From Methanothermobacter sp. K4 (GTDB taxonomy: Archaea; Methanobacteriota; Methanobacteria; Methanobacteriales; Methanothermobacteraceae), in the NCBI RefSeq assembly GCF_022014235.1, contig NZ_JAKLTD010000001.1, forward strand, positions 416,491 through 480,490: a stretch of 64,000 nt of DNA, read 5' to 3'. Under the pieces are notes generated by a model, which ran no database searches, was not told the DNA's origin, and was given only the letters and a program-made list of their open reading frames with translations. The translations under genes and the position numbers were made by a program. Shown here piece by piece: positions 40,035 through 50,995 of this stretch (the first letter of the stretch is position 1; every line of letters begins with the position of its first letter).

Positions 40035-40700
40035 GTGTCCTCATATAGGAAACATGCCGCCTTTTCAATCATAATGGCGTCCCCAATTTTCCAGGCGGTT
40101 TTTCCGGTTGCACTGGCACTTCTGGGGTCCATGATTCCTGATATGGACCATGAGGTTAGATCAGAGAATGTGTCAACGGTGTTTCTTTTTGGACTTGTGA
40201 TATTCCTTGTATTTTACATCCTGGGTCTCCCCTACCTTGCGGGGATTGCCCTCATGGATCTTGCCCTCATATTCTACCTTTCAAGGCACAGGGGATTCAC
40301 ACATTCAATTCTGGGGGCCCTCATAATCTCTGCCTGCCTGACTGTGTTTGTTCTATCGGTGTTCTTCCTTCTGAGGTCACTGGGCCTTGATGGGAAGGCA
40401 TCAATCATGGTCATACTCACGGTTCTGGGGTTCATGTTCCTTAACAGGGTGATGATCTTACCATTCGTACTTCTGACTCTTCTCGGGGTTTTCCTCACGG
40501 ATTTTCCCACAATGAATCTCTACACAATAATGGGGCCCCTCCTCATTGGGTTCATCAGCCATGATGTCCTTGATTCCTTCACACCATCAGGGGTCAGGTT
40601 CATGAGGCCCTTCTCAGGGAGAACCTTCAGAAAGGGCTTCGGGATCCTTATGCTGATTTTCTGGGCCCTTGTGGTACTCTACGTGCTCCTGTGGCTGTAA
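40035..40700 (+). CDS. YdjM/DUF457-type membrane-bound metal-dependent hydrolase
   Basis: A 221-residue membrane protein of the YdjM (DUF457) family, with about six hydrophobic segments. The conserved metal-site residues are LLGSMIPDMDHEVRS, LSRHRGFTHSILGA and IGFISHDVLDSFTPSGV. YdjM is LexA-controlled in E. coli; the archaeal function is unknown. I take the GTG at 40035, preceded by GGGGTGG; longer in-frame starts exist upstream to 39996 but overlap the duplicated sequence. It ends about 100 bp before the ehb operon. Confidence 0.78.
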   Translation: MSSYRKHAAFSIIMASPIFQAVFPVALALLGSMIPDMDHEVRSENVSTVFLFGLVIFLVFYILGLPYLAGIALMDLALIFYLSRHRGFTHSILGALIISACLTVFVLSVFFLLRSLGLDGKASIMVILTVLGFMFLNRVMILPFVLLTLLGVFLTDFPTMNLYTIMGPLLIGFISHDVLDSFTPSGVRFMRPFSGRTFRKGFGILMLIFWALVVLYVLLWL

Positions 40701-40739
40701 TCAGAGAGTATCATATTTTTATTACGATTTATATAGAAA

Positions 40740-40800
40740 ACTTTATATTATCATAAATAATCATGTTAATTAGAACTGGTACTAAAGAGAAGGGAGCTAT
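40740..40800 (+). promoter_or_regulatory. ehb operon promoter and ribosome site
   Basis: ACTTTATATTA (40740-40750) is a plausible TATA box with a start near 40775. GGGAGC at 40792-40797 lies 6 bp before the ehbA ATG. The region is AT-rich and no other start signal is seen within the operon. Confidence 0.55.
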
Positions 40801-40803
40801 AAA

Positions 40804-41115
40804 ATGTTTATCACAAGGATTCTGTACGGTATCGCCTACTTCCTGGTTCTGATATATGAAATACTTAAGGCAACAGCTGACGTGGCAGTAAGAACACTTA
40901 ATGGAAACATTGCGCCTGTAATAGTGGAAATAGAGACTGAACTCACAAGGCCGGTGTCCCAGACGATACTTGCAAACAGCATAACCCTCACACCAGGAAC
41001 ACTTTCGGTTGACCTTGATTCTGAGAACAGAATCCTTAAGGTCGCTGCAATATATCCCCGCAGCAGGGAGGACATAATACCATTTGAACCCTACATAAGG
41101 GGGATGCTTGAATAG
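40804..41115 (+). CDS. ehbA: Energy-converting hydrogenase B subunit A
   Basis: A 103-residue membrane subunit homologous to the MnhE/MrpE subunit of multisubunit cation/H+ antiporters. One or two membrane helices ([21 protein letters not shown]) precede the conserved [18 protein letters not shown] segment. First gene of the ehb operon, which encodes a membrane [NiFe]-hydrogenase that drives reduction of low-potential ferredoxin for carbon assimilation. Confidence 0.93.
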   Translation: MFITRILYGIAYFLVLIYEILKATADVAVRTLNGNIAPVIVEIETELTRPVSQTILANSITLTPGTLSVDLDSENRILKVAAIYPRSREDIIPFEPYIRGMLE

Positions 41116-41125
41116 GGGGTTTTTC

Positions 41126-41383
41126 ATGGATCTGCTGATGATATCAGAATATATTCTCCTGGCTTCACTGGCAGTGTTCTCCATTGCAGCGGTGAGAATC
41201 GCAACAAGAAAGAGCATAGGGATGGGCCTTGTTGGTATATCAGCGCTCAGCTTAGCCATCGCAACGATACTCATACTCATAAACAGGATCTATGGAGTTG
41301 GCTTCTGCCGTGATATAGCCTATGCCCTTGTTCTTCTGGGGCCAGTTGGCACCATAGCATTTGCGAGGGTTCTGAGGGGTTGA
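41126..41383 (+). CDS. ehbB: Energy-converting hydrogenase B subunit B
   Basis: An 85-residue protein with three membrane helices, of MnhF/MrpF type ([53 protein letters not shown]). I start at ATG 41126, preceded by AGGGGG; an ATG at 41108 overlapping ehbA is in frame. It overlaps the possible early start of ehbC by four bases. Confidence 0.9.
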   Translation: MDLLMISEYILLASLAVFSIAAVRIATRKSIGMGLVGISALSLAIATILILINRIYGVGFCRDIAYALVLLGPVGTIAFARVLRG

Positions 41384-41397
41384 TAGAAGTGTACATC

Positions 41398-41652
41398 ATG
41401 ATTTTAAGGTCCGCCATCCTCATCATATCATCCATACTTGTGATACTGGCAGCCATAGGTATACTCAGATTCAGGGACGATATAGAGAGGGTCCTGTATG
41501 CAAGGATCCACGTCCTCGGTATTGCCGATGTTGCATGCATACTGGCACTCCTTGCCCTTGGAGAACCACTACTGGCCGCAACATACTTCATACTGGCACC
41601 GTTTGTCTCACATGCAATAGCAAATGCCCACTACCATGGGGAGGGGGATTAG
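41398..41652 (+). CDS. ehbC: Energy-converting hydrogenase B subunit C
   Basis: An 84-residue MnhG/MrpG-type subunit with three membrane helices. The family motif is [20 protein letters not shown] followed by [23 protein letters not shown] 41398 is chosen; a TTG at 41380 overlapping ehbB is an alternative. The stop directly abuts ehbD. Confidence 0.9.
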   Translation: MILRSAILIISSILVILAAIGILRFRDDIERVLYARIHVLGIADVACILALLALGEPLLAATYFILAPFVSHAIANAHYHGEGD

Positions 41653-41889
41653 ATGATCGAATACGTGATAATGATTATAGCCATACTTGGAGCGGTACTT
41701 GCACTGGTCCAGAGGGACCTCCTGAAGGCAGCCATACTCACAGGGGTCCCCGGGGCCGCAATAGCAGCCCTTTACCAGCTGCTACTGGCACCTGATGTCG
41801 CACTGACACAGGCGATAGTTGGATCCGCAATTATACCGGTCTTCTTTGCACTTGCTGCTTACAGGACAATGAGAATGGAGGAAGAATGA
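41653..41889 (+). CDS. ehbD: Energy-converting hydrogenase B subunit D
   Basis: A 78-residue membrane subunit resembling the short MbhD/MnhB-N (DUF4040) segment of Mrp-type complexes. Typical strings are [20 protein letters not shown] and [20 protein letters not shown]. It overlaps ehbE by four bases. Confidence 0.92.
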   Translation: MIEYVIMIIAILGAVLALVQRDLLKAAILTGVPGAAIAALYQLLLAPDVALTQAIVGSAIIPVFFALAAYRTMRMEEE

Positions 41890-42248
41890 TGATCTCTCTA
41901 CAGCTGGCATCCCTACTGACAGCAGGAAGCCTCATGGTCATAGGCGCTGTGGCCGTGATATTCATAGACAACCTCATAAAGAAGGTTATAGCCCTTTCAT
42001 TCATAGCTGACGGCGTTAACCTCTTCCTTGTGACACTGGGCTACAGACCTGGGGGTACAGTCTACATTTACCTTCCAGGAATGTCAGGGACATGGTTTGC
42101 ACAGAACGCATCCTACCCGCTGCCCTTTGCACTTGTACTCACAAGCATAGTTATAGGGGCCAGCACCCTTGCTGTGATGCTTGGTATAATAATAATCCTT
42201 TATCATAAACACGGCACCATAAGCGCATCCAAGGTGCTGGAAGAGTGA
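41886..42248 (+). CDS. ehbE: Energy-converting hydrogenase B subunit E
   Basis: A 120-residue subunit of MnhC/NuoK type with three membrane helices. NuoK-like features are [20 protein letters not shown] and, after the [20 protein letters not shown] loop, a conserved acidic-free helix. GGAGGAAG precedes the double ATG; the second ATG (41889) may be used. Thirty bases separate it from ehbF. Confidence 0.92.
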   Translation: MMISLQLASLLTAGSLMVIGAVAVIFIDNLIKKVIALSFIADGVNLFLVTLGYRPGGTVYIYLPGMSGTWFAQNASYPLPFALVLTSIVIGASTLAVMLGIIIILYHKHGTISASKVLEE

Positions 42249-42277
42249 AAAATCAGGAGTTTAACAGGTGAGAAATT

Positions 42278-43774
42278 ATGAATCCACTTATACCGGTCAT
42301 GGTGGTTTTGCTGATTCTCTGTGCTCTTCTACTTAACCTCCTTCATGGAAGGGACAGAACCGTGAAGGTACTGGCTGTTGCAGTGGCAATTGTACTTCCA
42401 GTCATACCCCTCCTTGCAGGGTACGGTGCACATTACTTTGGGGGCTACGCCCCACTATCAGAGAATTCTGCCATTGCATCAGGACTGCCCGACTCCGTAA
42501 AGTCATCGTACCTCTACTCATTTCACCCTGGGATAACATACCTCTTTGGAAGTGCCCAGAGGATATTTCTGTTCATACTATCAATCGTGGCGTTCCTGGC
42601 GGTTTTAACATCCCTCAATGAGGTCAGAAAACCTTCAGGTGTCTACGCATTCCTCATGTTTATGGGGACAGCTGCTGTTACAGCCATAGTCCTCACAGAT
42701 GACATATTCAACCTCTATGTCTTCTTTGAGATAGCGGCACTTGCACAGGTTGGTGTGATTCTCTGCTCGGGGGTGGAGCGCAGCTATGAGACCGCACTCA
42801 AATACATGATGATAGGTGGGGTGGCAGCCCCCATGCTCCTCCTGGGTGTGGCCATACTCCTTGCGCTGACAGGTAACGTTAACATATCAGATATAGTGTT
42901 TTCAATGAGAAGTGGCCTTGTTAACCCTGGCAGTCCCCTATTCCTGCTTGCATCATCACTCATACTATTCGGGTGGCTTTACGGTACGGGGCTCCCACCA
43001 TTCCACACCATCAAATCAGCGGTCTACAGCAGGGCCCTCCCCCATGGGGCTGCGCTTCTTCAGGCCTTCTCTGTCTTCACATTCACAGCCCTCGCACTGG
43101 TCATACTGAGAATGTTCTACCATATGCCGCTTGTGAGGTGGGCCATGGTGTTCTTCTCACTGGCAGGGATGGTTCTGGGTATAAGCATGGCACTCATGCA
43201 GACAGATCTAAGGAGGATGATAGGTTTCCTTGCGGTGGGTGAACTCGGGTACATTGGAATAGGCCTTGGCCTTGGAACCGCAGCCAGTATATCCGCGGGA
43301 CTGTTCCAGGCTGTCAACGAGGCCCTGATAACAGCATGCATATTCCTGGGCTTCGGGACGATCTTCTACATGACTGGAAGATCCGACCCTGAAAGGATAG
43401 GGGGCCTCATAGCATATAAACCCGGTCTTGCAGGTCTCGTGATGCTTTCAGGGTTCATAATGGCGGGTGTACCACCATTCAATGTATTCCAGAGCAAGCT
43501 GATGCTCATACAGGCATCCATCCAGGCAGGGTTCCCTGAGCTGGGTGTTGTGATGATACTCCTCAGCATAGTCACCTTCATGACGTTCCTCAGGGCATTC
43601 TATTCGGTTTACCTCAGACCAGAACCTGAGGGAATGGAACTGGAATCAGAATCGGTCCCCAGGTCGACGGTATTCTCACTTGTGGTGCTGATTCTCATAT
43701 GCACGGCACTGGGAGTTGCGCCCTGGATTGCAACATCCCAGTTCACATCACTGATACAGGGTCTTATAATATGA
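42278..43774 (+). CDS. ehbF: Energy-converting hydrogenase B subunit F (antiporter-like)
   Basis: The 498-residue proton/cation-translocating subunit, homologous to MnhD and NuoL/M/N. About 14 membrane segments are seen. The conserved motifs include [18 protein letters not shown] (with the key Glu), [18 protein letters not shown] (Lys) and [20 protein letters not shown] (Lys). CAGGTGAG precedes the ATG. It couples ion flow to the hydrogenase reaction. Confidence 0.95.
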   Translation: MNPLIPVMVVLLILCALLLNLLHGRDRTVKVLAVAVAIVLPVIPLLAGYGAHYFGGYAPLSENSAIASGLPDSVKSSYLYSFHPGITYLFGSAQRIFLFILSIVAFLAVLTSLNEVRKPSGVYAFLMFMGTAAVTAIVLTDDIFNLYVFFEIAALAQVGVILCSGVERSYETALKYMMIGGVAAPMLLLGVAILLALTGNVNISDIVFSMRSGLVNPGSPLFLLASSLILFGWLYGTGLPPFHTIKSAVYSRALPHGAALLQAFSVFTFTALALVILRMFYHMPLVRWAMVFFSLAGMVLGISMALMQTDLRRMIGFLAVGELGYIGIGLGLGTAASISAGLFQAVNEALITACIFLGFGTIFYMTGRSDPERIGGLIAYKPGLAGLVMLSGFIMAGVPPFNVFQSKLMLIQASIQAGFPELGVVMILLSIVTFMTFLRAFYSVYLRPEPEGMELESESVPRSTVFSLVVLILICTALGVAPWIATSQFTSLIQGLII

Positions 43775-43785
43775 GAGGGGATGAG

Positions 43786-44121
43786 ATGAGCTTCTATGAT
43801 ACGGTAATAGACAGGATAAGGGAATTAACAGAAAAAGATGGTGAGAAGGGAGTAAGCAACATTTCGGCCTCAGCAGCACTCACAGCGGAGATAACAGTAA
43901 CTGCAGCTGTCCTGATAGCTGCGGTGATGCTGAGGAAGATAAATTTCATCCTCATGGTGTTCACGGTTCTCCTGCTCGCGGTCTTCCTCCTGACCTCCTT
44001 CCCGATCTCTGTGAGACTCAGAAGGGAACAGGGGGATGAGTTCAGCAGGATGATATTCTATGCGCTCATGACACTCGGAATACTGGTTTCAATATTCTAC
44101 TGGGGTGGTTCAGGTGTCTGA
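43786..44121 (+). CDS. ehbG: Energy-converting hydrogenase B subunit G
   Basis: A 111-residue subunit with a polar N-terminal stretch of about 35 residues and two or three membrane helices ([35 protein letters not shown]). It has no clear Mrp counterpart. ATG 43786 is chosen for GGGGATGAG in front; ATG 43771 is also in frame. It overlaps ehbH by eight bases. Confidence 0.88.
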   Translation: MSFYDTVIDRIRELTEKDGEKGVSNISASAALTAEITVTAAVLIAAVMLRKINFILMVFTVLLLAVFLLTSFPISVRLRREQGDEFSRMIFYALMTLGILVSIFYWGGSGV

Positions 44122-44410
44122 ATCCATCAGGGGGCTCATGGCAACGGTGGCCCTTGGCCTCTTCGGGGTAACACTCTTTGATGCCATCATTGACATTAGC
44201 AAGGCGATAAACCCCGGAATAAGCATTATATACAATTACCTCGGAACAAAGATAGCCCCCAACATGGTGACGGTTGTCGTGTTCGACTGGAGGGCATACG
44301 ATACACTTGGAGAGGCCCTTATACTTGTCACGGCTGTACTTGTAACCCTTCTGGTATTTGGAAGGGGTAAGGTCCAGATAGGGAGAGATGACGGAGGGAA
44401 GGAGAGATGA
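44114..44410 (+). CDS. ehbH: Energy-converting hydrogenase B subunit H
   Basis: A 98-residue membrane subunit similar to the MbhE part of Mrp-type complexes. The pattern [20 protein letters not shown] (with the conserved FDxRxxDTxGE) and a final helix are diagnostic. Start GTG 44114 follows GGGGTGG; GTG 44105 is an alternative. It overlaps ehbI by four bases. Confidence 0.88.
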   Translation: MSESIRGLMATVALGLFGVTLFDAIIDISKAINPGISIIYNYLGTKIAPNMVTVVVFDWRAYDTLGEALILVTAVLVTLLVFGRGKVQIGRDDGGKER

Positions 44411-44868
44411 GTACAATACTTAAGATATTCGCATTCCCTGCAGCAATATTCATAATGTGCCTGGGGATCCTGACAGTGCTCGGGGGCCATATAACCCCTG
44501 GAGGAGGATTTCAGGGGGGCGCTATGGTTGCAGCCGGGTTCATATTCTGCGCAGTCGTATATGGAATCGAAAAGAGCCCCTTCCAGTTTTCACATGAATT
44601 CATGTCTGCAATGGAAAGCATAGGGGCACTTGGATACGTTGCCCTGGGACTCTGTGGCCTATTCTTCTCAGGTTTCTTCCTTTACAACCTGGGAGTTGAC
44701 CTGTATGGCATATCACAGGGTGTCAGCGGCTTATTCAACTACCCGGATCCGACACATGCAGGGATAATACCCTACCTCAACATAGTTGTGGGCCTCAAGG
44801 TCCTTGTGGGGCTCAGTGCAATCGTAATAACCTTCATGGAGTTCAGGGGTGGAGAGGTCACAGAATAG
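44407..44868 (+). CDS. ehbI: Energy-converting hydrogenase B subunit I
   Basis: A 153-residue MnhB/MrpB-type subunit with four membrane segments. The family hallmark [20 protein letters not shown] is complete, and a second part reads [26 protein letters not shown] precedes the ATG, which overlaps ehbH. Confidence 0.94.
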   Translation: MSTILKIFAFPAAIFIMCLGILTVLGGHITPGGGFQGGAMVAAGFIFCAVVYGIEKSPFQFSHEFMSAMESIGALGYVALGLCGLFFSGFFLYNLGVDLYGISQGVSGLFNYPDPTHAGIIPYLNIVVGLKVLVGLSAIVITFMEFRGGEVTE

Positions 44869-44881
44869 TGGGGAATCAGGA

Positions 44882-45109
44882 ATGTTTGCAGGTCCAATAA
44901 TCTTCGGGTTTCTACTTGGATTCATACTTGGAAGCAGAATAAGGGATGATGAGTTTCCCGCCTCCACCTACATTGTGCTGCTCATGGTCCTCATCCTGGT
45001 GGCATGGAACATCGGTCCATTCCCGTACTACACGGATATCCCAATTGCCACAGGGTTTGCAGCGGCAGCAGCAGGTATAGTGGCGGGTAAACTCTTACTT
45101 GGGCGCTGA
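44882..45109 (+). CDS. ehbJ: Energy-converting hydrogenase B subunit J
   Basis: A 75-residue hydrophobic subunit with two membrane helices (PIIFGFLLGFILGSRI, STYIVLLMVLILVAW) and a third near the C terminus. ATG 44882 follows GGGGAATCAGG; an upstream in-frame start at 44849 would overlap ehbI. No function is known beyond membership in Ehb. Confidence 0.85.
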   Translation: MFAGPIIFGFLLGFILGSRIRDDEFPASTYIVLLMVLILVAWNIGPFPYYTDIPIATGFAAAAAGIVAGKLLLGR

Positions 45110-45130
45110 TAATATCATGGGGTTAGTATC

Positions 45131-46474
45131 ATGTTCATATCAACAGGAAAATGTGAGGGACTTGGAGAATGCATCAGGGCATGCCCGACTGAAGCAATAA
45201 GGATGATTGATGGGAGGGCCTTCAGCTGCATAACCTGCGGCGCATGCATGGAGGCCTGTCCAAACAAGGCAATACGCAGAAACAGGTACGGGGGATACGT
45301 GGTTGACAGGGCAAAATGCAACGCATGTGGTGTCTGTGAGATGACATGCCCTGTAAACAGCATAAGGATAGAGGATGGTGTCGTTAAGGGTATATGTGCA
45401 AGGTGCGGGCTCTGCGTCGATAAATGCCCTCTGGGGGCAAGGGTGGATGCATTTGACCTCATAGAGGACAGACAGCTCCGTTTCCTGGAATCGCTCAACC
45501 TGGCGGTGAAACCACCGGTGAGGAGGACACCACAGAGCCATGAGGCCACCAGGGTCAATGTGATCACCGACCCTGAGAAATGCACCCTCTGCAGGAGATG
45601 CCAGTACTACTGCCCAACCGGTGCGATAATCGTTGATACAGATGAGGGAGTATGCACAGAGTGCCGTGTCTGTGAGGATGTCTGTCCCGTGGGGGCGATA
45701 GAGGACCTTGAGATAGATCCTGAGAAGTGCACACTCTGCCTCAAATGCCTCAGGGAATGCCCGAGCAGAGCAATATACGTGGATGACTTTGAGGTGAAGA
45801 TAAGGAGGCCAGAAACAGAGCGTGAAGGCAGCATAGTATCCTGCCTAAACTGCGGGCTCTGCGCAGGGGCCTGTGAAAGGGGTGCCCTCAGGATGGTTGA
45901 CGGCAAGCTGAGATACGACCCATCACTCTGCAGGGACTGCGATGAGACCCCCTGCATAGATGCATGTCCTGTCGGAACCCTGAGGATGGTTGACGGAGAA
46001 CTGAGGGGCTACTGTGTATCCTGTGGCCGCTGCGTTAATGCGTGTGATGTGAGCAGGGCGCGTGACTTCAAAACTGTCAGATGGGATGGCTCGGTTTCAG
46101 AGGACTGCATATCATGTGGCGTATGCTCTGAGATATGCCCTGTTGATGCCATAACCCTTAAGAGGGGCTCCATAGAGGTGGACACCGATAAATGCATACT
46201 CTGTGAAAAGTGCGGAATCCACTGCCCTGCAGATGCCATACCAAAAACTACCATGAAGAAGAGACGGATAACAGGTGGGTTCACACTCATAGACCCGCGC
46301 CTGTGCATCGGATGCGGCCTCTGCCTGGATATATGCCCGGAGGATGCAATATCAAGGGATGAAAGTGGACTTATGATCGTGGATGGGGATAAATGCATAC
46401 ACTGCGGTGCATGTTCAAACATATGCCCTGCAAGGGCGGTTCTATTTGAGAGGGAGTTCGGTTTATCAGATTAA
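45131..46474 (+). CDS. ehbK: Energy-converting hydrogenase B subunit K (polyferredoxin)
   Basis: A 447-residue polyferredoxin. I count 14 CxxCxxCxxxC-type motifs in order, from [15 protein letters not shown] (first) to [15 protein letters not shown] (last), so up to 14 [4Fe-4S] clusters. Two motifs have altered spacing ([16 protein letters not shown] and [12 protein letters not shown]). It probably conducts electrons between the hydrogenase core and external ferredoxin. GGGG precedes the ATG. The gene is nearly adjacent to ehbL. Confidence 0.95.
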   Translation: MFISTGKCEGLGECIRACPTEAIRMIDGRAFSCITCGACMEACPNKAIRRNRYGGYVVDRAKCNACGVCEMTCPVNSIRIEDGVVKGICARCGLCVDKCPLGARVDAFDLIEDRQLRFLESLNLAVKPPVRRTPQSHEATRVNVITDPEKCTLCRRCQYYCPTGAIIVDTDEGVCTECRVCEDVCPVGAIEDLEIDPEKCTLCLKCLRECPSRAIYVDDFEVKIRRPETEREGSIVSCLNCGLCAGACERGALRMVDGKLRYDPSLCRDCDETPCIDACPVGTLRMVDGELRGYCVSCGRCVNACDVSRARDFKTVRWDGSVSEDCISCGVCSEICPVDAITLKRGSIEVDTDKCILCEKCGIHCPADAIPKTTMKKRRITGGFTLIDPRLCIGCGLCLDICPEDAISRDESGLMIVDGDKCIHCGACSNICPARAVLFEREFGLSD

Positions 46475-46477
46475 TGG

Positions 46478-46999
46478 ATGGTGGCTCAGGTGAAGAACAT
46501 ATTAAGGATAATGCTGGAGGGTTCCTACACAAACCTCAAGAGGATACTCTTTGCAGCAGACAGGGTAACGGACATGGAACTCAGAAGAAGGATCCTTGAG
46601 GGCACAGTGGAACCGGAACCAAAGGTTGCGGAGGTATCATGCATAGGGTGTGCTGGATGCTCAAATGCATGCCCAACAGGGGCCATCGAGATGAAGGACC
46701 TGGATGAACCAGTTGAGATAATAGAGGGCCTTATAAAGAAACAGATACCGGTTCTCAACAGTGAAAAGTGTGTTCACTGCTATTACTGCCATGACTTCTG
46801 CCCCCTCTACGCCCTCTTCGGGGAACCAGGGACTATCCACCCCAATGATGTGGGGAAGGCGGAATTTGACGCTGGAGCCGTACTTCAGAAACCCGTCAAG
46901 ATAAGTGAGGACAAGCTGAAGTTCATATCACAGTTTCTGGCGGATAAAAGCGTTATAAAGAGGACCGATACCCTTGCAGAGGCTGCAAGGAAGATGTAG
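46478..46999 (+). CDS. ehbL: Energy-converting hydrogenase B subunit L (ferredoxin)
   Basis: A 173-residue ferredoxin-type subunit with two [4Fe-4S] motifs, [15 protein letters not shown] and [15 protein letters not shown]. The N- and C-terminal parts are helical and are likely docking regions. The start is unclear: ATG 46478 has no ribosome site, while GTG 46490 follows GGTGGCTCAG. It sits between ehbK and ehbM. Confidence 0.9.
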   Translation: MVAQVKNILRIMLEGSYTNLKRILFAADRVTDMELRRRILEGTVEPEPKVAEVSCIGCAGCSNACPTGAIEMKDLDEPVEIIEGLIKKQIPVLNSEKCVHCYYCHDFCPLYALFGEPGTIHPNDVGKAEFDAGAVLQKPVKISEDKLKFISQFLADKSVIKRTDTLAEAARKM

Positions 47000-47009
47000 G
47001 TGATGGATT

Positions 47010-47456
47010 ATGGGTCTTAAATCATTTTCAAGGGCAAGAGCTGTACATGCAATGCTCGTATACACAGGGGGATGCAACGGCTGCGACATAGAGATAGTGA
47101 ACGCAGTTCTCTCACCGAAATATGACGCCGAACAGTACAAGATCTTCCTGACATGGAACCCCCGGGAGGCTGATGTACTCATAGTAACCGGTCCGGTCAC
47201 AAAACAGAACGAGGGACCACTTAAGGAGATATACAATGCAATACCAGAACCCAAGGCGGTTATAGCTGCAGGGGCATGCGCTCTCATGGGCGGGGTCTAC
47301 AAAAATATACATGGGGACATCCCATCAGAGGAAATCTGCGGACCAGTGGATCAGGTCATACCTGTGGATGCAAAGGTCCCTGGATGCGCGGTAAGACCTG
47401 AAGATGTCCTTGCAGGGGCAGTCGCCGCACTGCCAAAACTTCTGGAGGCAGATTGA
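47010..47456 (+). CDS. ehbM: Energy-converting hydrogenase B small (NuoB-like) subunit
   Basis: A 148-residue hydrogenase small subunit of the NuoB/EchC type carrying the proximal [4Fe-4S] cluster. Ligands are [14 protein letters not shown] (two Cys), [10 protein letters not shown] and [13 protein letters not shown]. Length is typical of the energy-converting group. GGTGATGGATT precedes the ATG. Confidence 0.95.
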   Translation: MGLKSFSRARAVHAMLVYTGGCNGCDIEIVNAVLSPKYDAEQYKIFLTWNPREADVLIVTGPVTKQNEGPLKEIYNAIPEPKAVIAAGACALMGGVYKNIHGDIPSEEICGPVDQVIPVDAKVPGCAVRPEDVLAGAVAALPKLLEAD

Positions 47457-47474
47457 CAATTCAGGGTGCTTACA

Positions 47475-48605
47475 ATGGATGGAAAAAGGGAGATAATTGA
47501 GACAGAAATAACAATGGGAACCGTGCACTCGGCAGCCATAGAACCCTACCGTGTGAGGCTCTTTGTTGAGGATGAAATAGTCAGAGACGCCGAGATAACC
47601 GTAGGGGTTAACCACAGGGGAATAGAAAGGATAATGGAGGGCCTCCCGGTTGAGAAGGCCAACAGCCTGACAGAGAAGGTATGCGGGATCTGCTCAGGAG
47701 TCCACCTCTGGAATTCAGTCCTGGTGGCTGAGAAGGGCCTCGGCGTGGAGATACCCGAAAGGGCATCCTACATAAGGATAATAGTGGGGGAACTTGAAAG
47801 GCTCCACAGCCACCTCCTCTACCTGGCCCATGGAAATGAGGTCCTGGGCCATGAAACATTCTCCATGAGGCTATTCTACATAAGGGAGACCGTCATGGAA
47901 CTCCTCAGGCTCATAGGAGGTAACAGGGTACAGTACGGCGTACCCATCATCGGGGGGATAAGGCCCCGGGCTGACCTTGATGAGATGAAAATCCAGAGGA
48001 TAATGGATGGAATGGACTTCATAGAGGAGAAGGTTGAGGCCTTTGCAGAGAGGTTCACCTCGGATCCAATGGTAATGTCCCGTATAACAGGGGTCTGCCC
48101 CATAAGCAGGAAGGATGCCCTAAGATTACATGTAACAGGTCCAACACTCAGGGCAACGGGCGTGGAATTCGATCTGAGGACTGAAATGCCATGCTATGAC
48201 CCATTCGAATTTGAGATCATAACCCAGGATGGTGGGGATGTTAGGGCAAACCTCCTCATGAGGGTCCTCGAGATATTTGAATCCATAAAGATAATAAGAC
48301 AGGCCCTGAGGGACCTTCCAGATGGAAGGGTTGTTGACAGGAACTGGGAGATGCAGGATACCGGAATAGTGAAGAGTTACGTTGAGGCCCCAAGGGGGAG
48401 ACTCTACCACTCCTATGCAATAGAGGATGGAAGGGTGAGGGGTTCAATAATAAGGACACCCTCAATGTCAAACATTGGTGCCATGCAGTATGCCTGCATA
48501 GGCCACCACATCACCGATGCACAGCTGGGTATAGTGCAGTGCGACCCCTGCTTCACATGCACAGACAGGGCAATTGAAATAATAGACCTCAATTCTGAAG
48601 GGTGA
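47475..48605 (+). CDS. ehbN: Energy-converting hydrogenase B large catalytic subunit
   Basis: The 376-residue NiFe large subunit. Nickel-binding motifs are [14 protein letters not shown] near residue 70 and [10 protein letters not shown] near the C terminus. Only about nine residues follow the last motif, so unlike FrhA it probably needs no long tail removal. AGGGTG precedes the ATG at 47475. NuoD-like helices ([20 protein letters not shown]) support placement in the energy-converting group. Confidence 0.95.
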   Translation: MDGKREIIETEITMGTVHSAAIEPYRVRLFVEDEIVRDAEITVGVNHRGIERIMEGLPVEKANSLTEKVCGICSGVHLWNSVLVAEKGLGVEIPERASYIRIIVGELERLHSHLLYLAHGNEVLGHETFSMRLFYIRETVMELLRLIGGNRVQYGVPIIGGIRPRADLDEMKIQRIMDGMDFIEEKVEAFAERFTSDPMVMSRITGVCPISRKDALRLHVTGPTLRATGVEFDLRTEMPCYDPFEFEIITQDGGDVRANLLMRVLEIFESIKIIRQALRDLPDGRVVDRNWEMQDTGIVKSYVEAPRGRLYHSYAIEDGRVRGSIIRTPSMSNIGAMQYACIGHHITDAQLGIVQCDPCFTCTDRAIEIIDLNSEG

Positions 48606-48610
48606 TCAAA

Positions 48611-49600
48611 GTGGACGCATCATATTCAATCATATCTGTCACTGGAACAGTCCTACTTGGATTGATTGTAAGCCTATGGCTTCCAGGGATTGAGAGGAAA
48701 TTTGTCCATGCAAGGATACAGCAGCGCATAGGCCCCCCTGTTTCAAGCCCGGGACTCATGGCAGCACTCAAATTCTTCTACAAGAAGACCATTGAGCCAT
48801 GTTCACCCCTCCCACGCCTATACAATTCACTCCCCATTATCGGGTTCATATCAGCACTCCTCATACTGCTCTTCCTCATACCCCCCATGTACACCTTCGG
48901 GGCCCTTGCAAGCCTGGTAGCGGTTGTAGGATTCCTCAAGATAGAGGAGGTGATCTACGTCTTCATGGGTTCACTCTCAAGGTCAGTAATGTCCCTGAGG
49001 ATGCCATTCCCTGACCTTGCAAGGGGGGCCAAACACCCCAACGTCCAGAGGTACTTCCTTGAGGATCTAAGTGCAATGAGGGCTTTCAGGCTGATTGCAT
49101 TCGGGTCATTCCCCATATACATCGCACTCTTCGTTCCTGCGGTGATGGCTGGAAGTATATCCATTGGGGATATCGTGGCATACCAGGCAGCCAATGGCCC
49201 GGTACTCTTCACCCTTGCAGGGGTTGTAGGTACCGTGGCATTCTTCATCGGCTACATGATACTCCTCAACGAGTACCCCTTTGCCATACTAAAGACCAAG
49301 GCTGATGTTATAGAGGGGCCGTACATGGAGTACGCCTCAAAGTACAGGGCATTCGTCTACATAACCAGGGGATTCCTGATGTTCACACTGGGGTGTCTCT
49401 TCTCAGTGCTTTTCATCGGGGTACCCCCCAACATACTCAGCTGGGGCATACTCGTCAACCTGGCAGCTGCAGTCATATTCCCCATAATCATGGCAGTCTT
49501 CAGTGCATTTGCACCGGTATTCACTTTCAAGCAGTTCTACCCGGTAACAGCAGCTGCATCGGTGATAGGGGTCCTGGCACTGGTGGTGGCATTCGTATAA
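48611..49600 (+). CDS. ehbO: Energy-converting hydrogenase B membrane subunit (NuoH-like)
   Basis: A 329-residue NuoH/EchB-type membrane subunit with eight segments, which anchors the hydrogenase module and couples it to ion translocation. Conserved strings are [39 protein letters not shown] and [23 protein letters not shown] 48611 follows GGGTGATC; a GTG at 48602 overlapping ehbN is also in frame. Confidence 0.94.
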   Translation: MDASYSIISVTGTVLLGLIVSLWLPGIERKFVHARIQQRIGPPVSSPGLMAALKFFYKKTIEPCSPLPRLYNSLPIIGFISALLILLFLIPPMYTFGALASLVAVVGFLKIEEVIYVFMGSLSRSVMSLRMPFPDLARGAKHPNVQRYFLEDLSAMRAFRLIAFGSFPIYIALFVPAVMAGSISIGDIVAYQAANGPVLFTLAGVVGTVAFFIGYMILLNEYPFAILKTKADVIEGPYMEYASKYRAFVYITRGFLMFTLGCLFSVLFIGVPPNILSWGILVNLAAAVIFPIIMAVFSAFAPVFTFKQFYPVTAAASVIGVLALVVAFV

Positions 49601-49610
49601 AGGTGATAGC

Positions 49611-49862
49611 ATGAAGATGGTTATAAGGCCGCATCACATGATAAGCCTGGGTGGCTACATAGTGGAACTGGATTTCCCCTACAGGAACATCATAGTCGTG
49701 AATCCCACCGACGAGCACATCAAGATAGAGGTCCCTGTGTTTGATGAGGACTGGATAGATGAACACAGAGAACTGGGCCTCAGAATAATACCAGTAAGGG
49801 ATGAGGATAACTACCTGAGCCTCTGGAGGAGGGAGAAGGCCCTCCTGGAGGCTTCAGATTAA
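49611..49862 (+). CDS. ehbP: Energy-converting hydrogenase B subunit P
   Basis: An 83-residue soluble acidic protein ([20 protein letters not shown], then [18 protein letters not shown]). It has no cysteines and no membrane helix. It is part of Ehb by operon position and by conservation of this gene in methanogens; its role is unknown. AGGTGATAGC precedes the ATG. Confidence 0.88.
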   Translation: MKMVIRPHHMISLGGYIVELDFPYRNIIVVNPTDEHIKIEVPVFDEDWIDEHRELGLRIIPVRDEDNYLSLWRREKALLEASD

Positions 49863-49878
49863 ATTTTTCGTGGTTTAA

Positions 49879-50535
49879 ATGAGTTCAGTGGCTCTCAGTA
49901 TAAAGACGGTTGAGAGGCCAGGAGTTCTCAGCGAGATAACCGGGATGATAGCCTCAAGGAACATAAACATTACCTACGCCCACCTCTACGTTGAAAGGGA
50001 TGGCCATGGCTCCATATACATGGAACTTGAGGATGTGGAGGACATGGAGTCCCTAATGGATGAGATAAGGGCCTTGGAAACAGTGGTTGATGTCAGGGTG
50101 CACAGGTCACTTGAGGAGATCTATGGTAAGAGGATAATCATAATAGGGGGTGGGGCCCAGGTATCCCAGGTTGCCATGGGGGCCATCAGTGAGGCCGACA
50201 GGCACAACATAAGGGGCGAGCGCATAAGCATCGACACCATCCCCCTCGTGGGTGAGGCTGAACTCGCGGAGGCTGTAAGCGCCGTTGGGAGGCTCCCACG
50301 GGTGGCCGCCCTGGTACTTGCAGGTTCACTCATGGGAGGGGAGATCACAAGGGCTGTTGAGAGAGTTAAAAGTGAACATGACATTATCGTCATAAGCCTC
50401 AACATGCCCGGGAGCGTCACGGGGGCGGCGGATCTTGTGGTGACAGACCCCATACAGGCGGGGGTTATGAGTGTAATGGCGGTTGCCGACACCGCGGTTT
50501 TTAACATCGAAAAGGTAAGGGGTGAAAGATTTTAG
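49879..50535 (+). CDS. ehbQ: EhbQ: ACT-domain protein (DUF5612 type)
   Basis: A 218-residue protein. An ACT domain covers residues 4-75 ([20 protein letters not shown], then [20 protein letters not shown]). A second domain follows with [19 protein letters not shown] and a tail INMPGS-like [19 protein letters not shown]. It has no metal or Fe-S motif, so it is not an obvious hydrogenase subunit; ACT domains normally sense amino acids. It is counted as ehbQ in the established 17-gene operon, 16 bp after ehbP. A regulatory link of Ehb to amino-acid synthesis is inference. Confidence 0.87.
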   Translation: MSSVALSIKTVERPGVLSEITGMIASRNINITYAHLYVERDGHGSIYMELEDVEDMESLMDEIRALETVVDVRVHRSLEEIYGKRIIIIGGGAQVSQVAMGAISEADRHNIRGERISIDTIPLVGEAELAEAVSAVGRLPRVAALVLAGSLMGGEITRAVERVKSEHDIIVISLNMPGSVTGAADLVVTDPIQAGVMSVMAVADTAVFNIEKVRGERF

Positions 50536-50567
50536 CCACCCGAATAAAGTATAAAAAAGAACAGGCT

Positions 50568-50837
50568 TCAGCTCATCTCGATAGCCCTTATAAGTTTACT
50601 GGCCGCGTTTTTAAGTTCAGGGTCCTTTATATCACCACTTTCCCTTATTTTAAGGGCCAGTTCAAGGACCTTTGATACATCTGATGGCTTGAGGTTCTCT
50701 GCCATTTCAAGGTAGGTCTGGTCCTCTTCGGGTATTTCATCCTTCTTCTTGGCAGCGAGTTCCAGGAGAACACGGCAACTGCTCATCACATCCGGGCTGT
50801 CTATATCCTCACACTTTTTAAGAAGCTCCTCCTTCAT
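50568..50837 (-). CDS. Small conserved helical protein, unknown function
   Basis: An 89-residue all-helical acidic protein (LLKKCEDIDSPDVMSSCRVL, then SDVSKVLELALKIRESGDIK, ASKLIRAIEMS). Two cysteines sit at about positions 9 and 21. I do not recognise a family. It is convergent with ehbQ and transcribed leftward from an AT-rich region; a weak GGTGAT lies before the ATG. Confidence 0.65.
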   Translation of the reverse strand: MKEELLKKCEDIDSPDVMSSCRVLLELAAKKKDEIPEEDQTYLEMAENLKPSDVSKVLELALKIRESGDIKDPELKNAASKLIRAIEMS

Positions 50838-50995
50838 ATCATCACCTTGAATTATTATGTTTTAACGGTTATTTAATTCTAATCCTTTTAGTGGTGGTAA
50901 TGTCGCGGTCTTTTTTACATTCTGATGATTATTGTACAGTGGATTTTATGATCTCATGTGGATTTATGGGTGGTGCAGGCGATGCTATAAAGCCT

